Origin: Chloroflexota bacterium | GTDB taxonomy: Bacteria; Chloroflexota; Dehalococcoidia; SM23-28-2 | Length of the DNA: 5,316 nt | Reading direction: 5' to 3' | Assembly: GCA_030691665.1 (NCBI GenBank) | Contig: JAUYDU010000422.1 | Location: forward strand, 1-5,316 | In this document: one piece after another, positions 5,294-5,316 of the stretch | How the letters are laid out: the number at the start of each line of letters is the position of its first letter | Position numbering within the stretch: position 1 is the first letter of the stretch | Made by a program: the position numbers and the translations under genes | The notes under the pieces: generated by a model | What the model was told of the DNA's origin: nothing | The model's database searches: none | The model's input: the letters and a program-made list of their open reading frames with translations, nothing else

Positions 5294-5316
5294 ATGGCTG
5301 GCGAGCGGTTCATCAT
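5294..5316 (+). CDS. Start of a downstream gene, truncated by the window
   Basis: Only seven whole codons are present, reading MAGERFI, after a plausible AGGA ribosome site. The gap from the atpC stop is 38 bases. The Glu-Arg-Phe-Ile opening resembles the beginning of UDP-N-acetylglucosamine 1-carboxyvinyltransferase (MurA), a gene that lies near atpC in some bacteria such as Bacillus. Seven residues cannot establish this, so no symbol is given. The frame is open to the window end. Confidence 0.45.

Noticed and set aside
5294..5316. Firm assignment of the edge ORF to murA
   Set aside because: Only seven residues are visible; resemblance of MAGERFI to MurA N-termini is too little to name the gene.

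Overview
The window is a high-GC bacterial segment covering the 3' half of an F1Fo ATP synthase operon. It reads on the + strand as atpA (5' end cut off), a crotonase/enoyl-CoA hydratase family gene, atpG, atpD and atpC, followed by the first codons of another gene at the right edge. The F1 subunit order alpha-gamma-beta-epsilon is the usual bacterial one. The exception is the crotonase gene between alpha and gamma, which I do not recognise as a normal member of this operon. Protein character (beta subunit C-terminus, Tyr-Asp-Tyr-Thr-Asp-Pro loop, alpha P-loop with Ser) and base composition make a Chloroflexota bacterium, perhaps of the Dehalococcoidia type, my best guess. This is from remembered family resemblance, not a search, and is only moderately secure.

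Layout: 1-1442 is the alpha subunit, lacking roughly its first 25 residues. 1443-1633 is a non-coding gap packed with perfect inverted repeats that can fold into a multi-branched structure. 1634-2431 is the crotonase, with a good Shine-Dalgarno. 2440-3309 is gamma, only 8 nt after the crotonase. 3310-3394 is an AT-rich gap holding five copies of the heptamer CACAGAT/ATCTGTG arranged as nested inverted repeats. 3395-4810 is beta. 4812-5255 is epsilon, one base after the beta stop. 5256-5293 is a short gap, and a truncated ORF starts at 5294.

Alpha and beta form the alternating hexamer, gamma is the rotating shaft, and epsilon is the regulatory rotor subunit. All key nucleotide-binding and catalytic residues are visible and intact, so the F1 sector looks functional. 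The tight spacing crotonase-gamma and beta-epsilon suggests one transcription unit, with the crotonase co-expressed with the ATP synthase.

The core genes are ordinary. The points worth a second look are the crotonase insertion and its missing catalytic glutamates, the two intergenic repeat/structure elements of quite different composition, the ATP-binding signature in epsilon, and a perfect hairpin in the last codons of atpC. I see no convincing evidence of a wholly new system.
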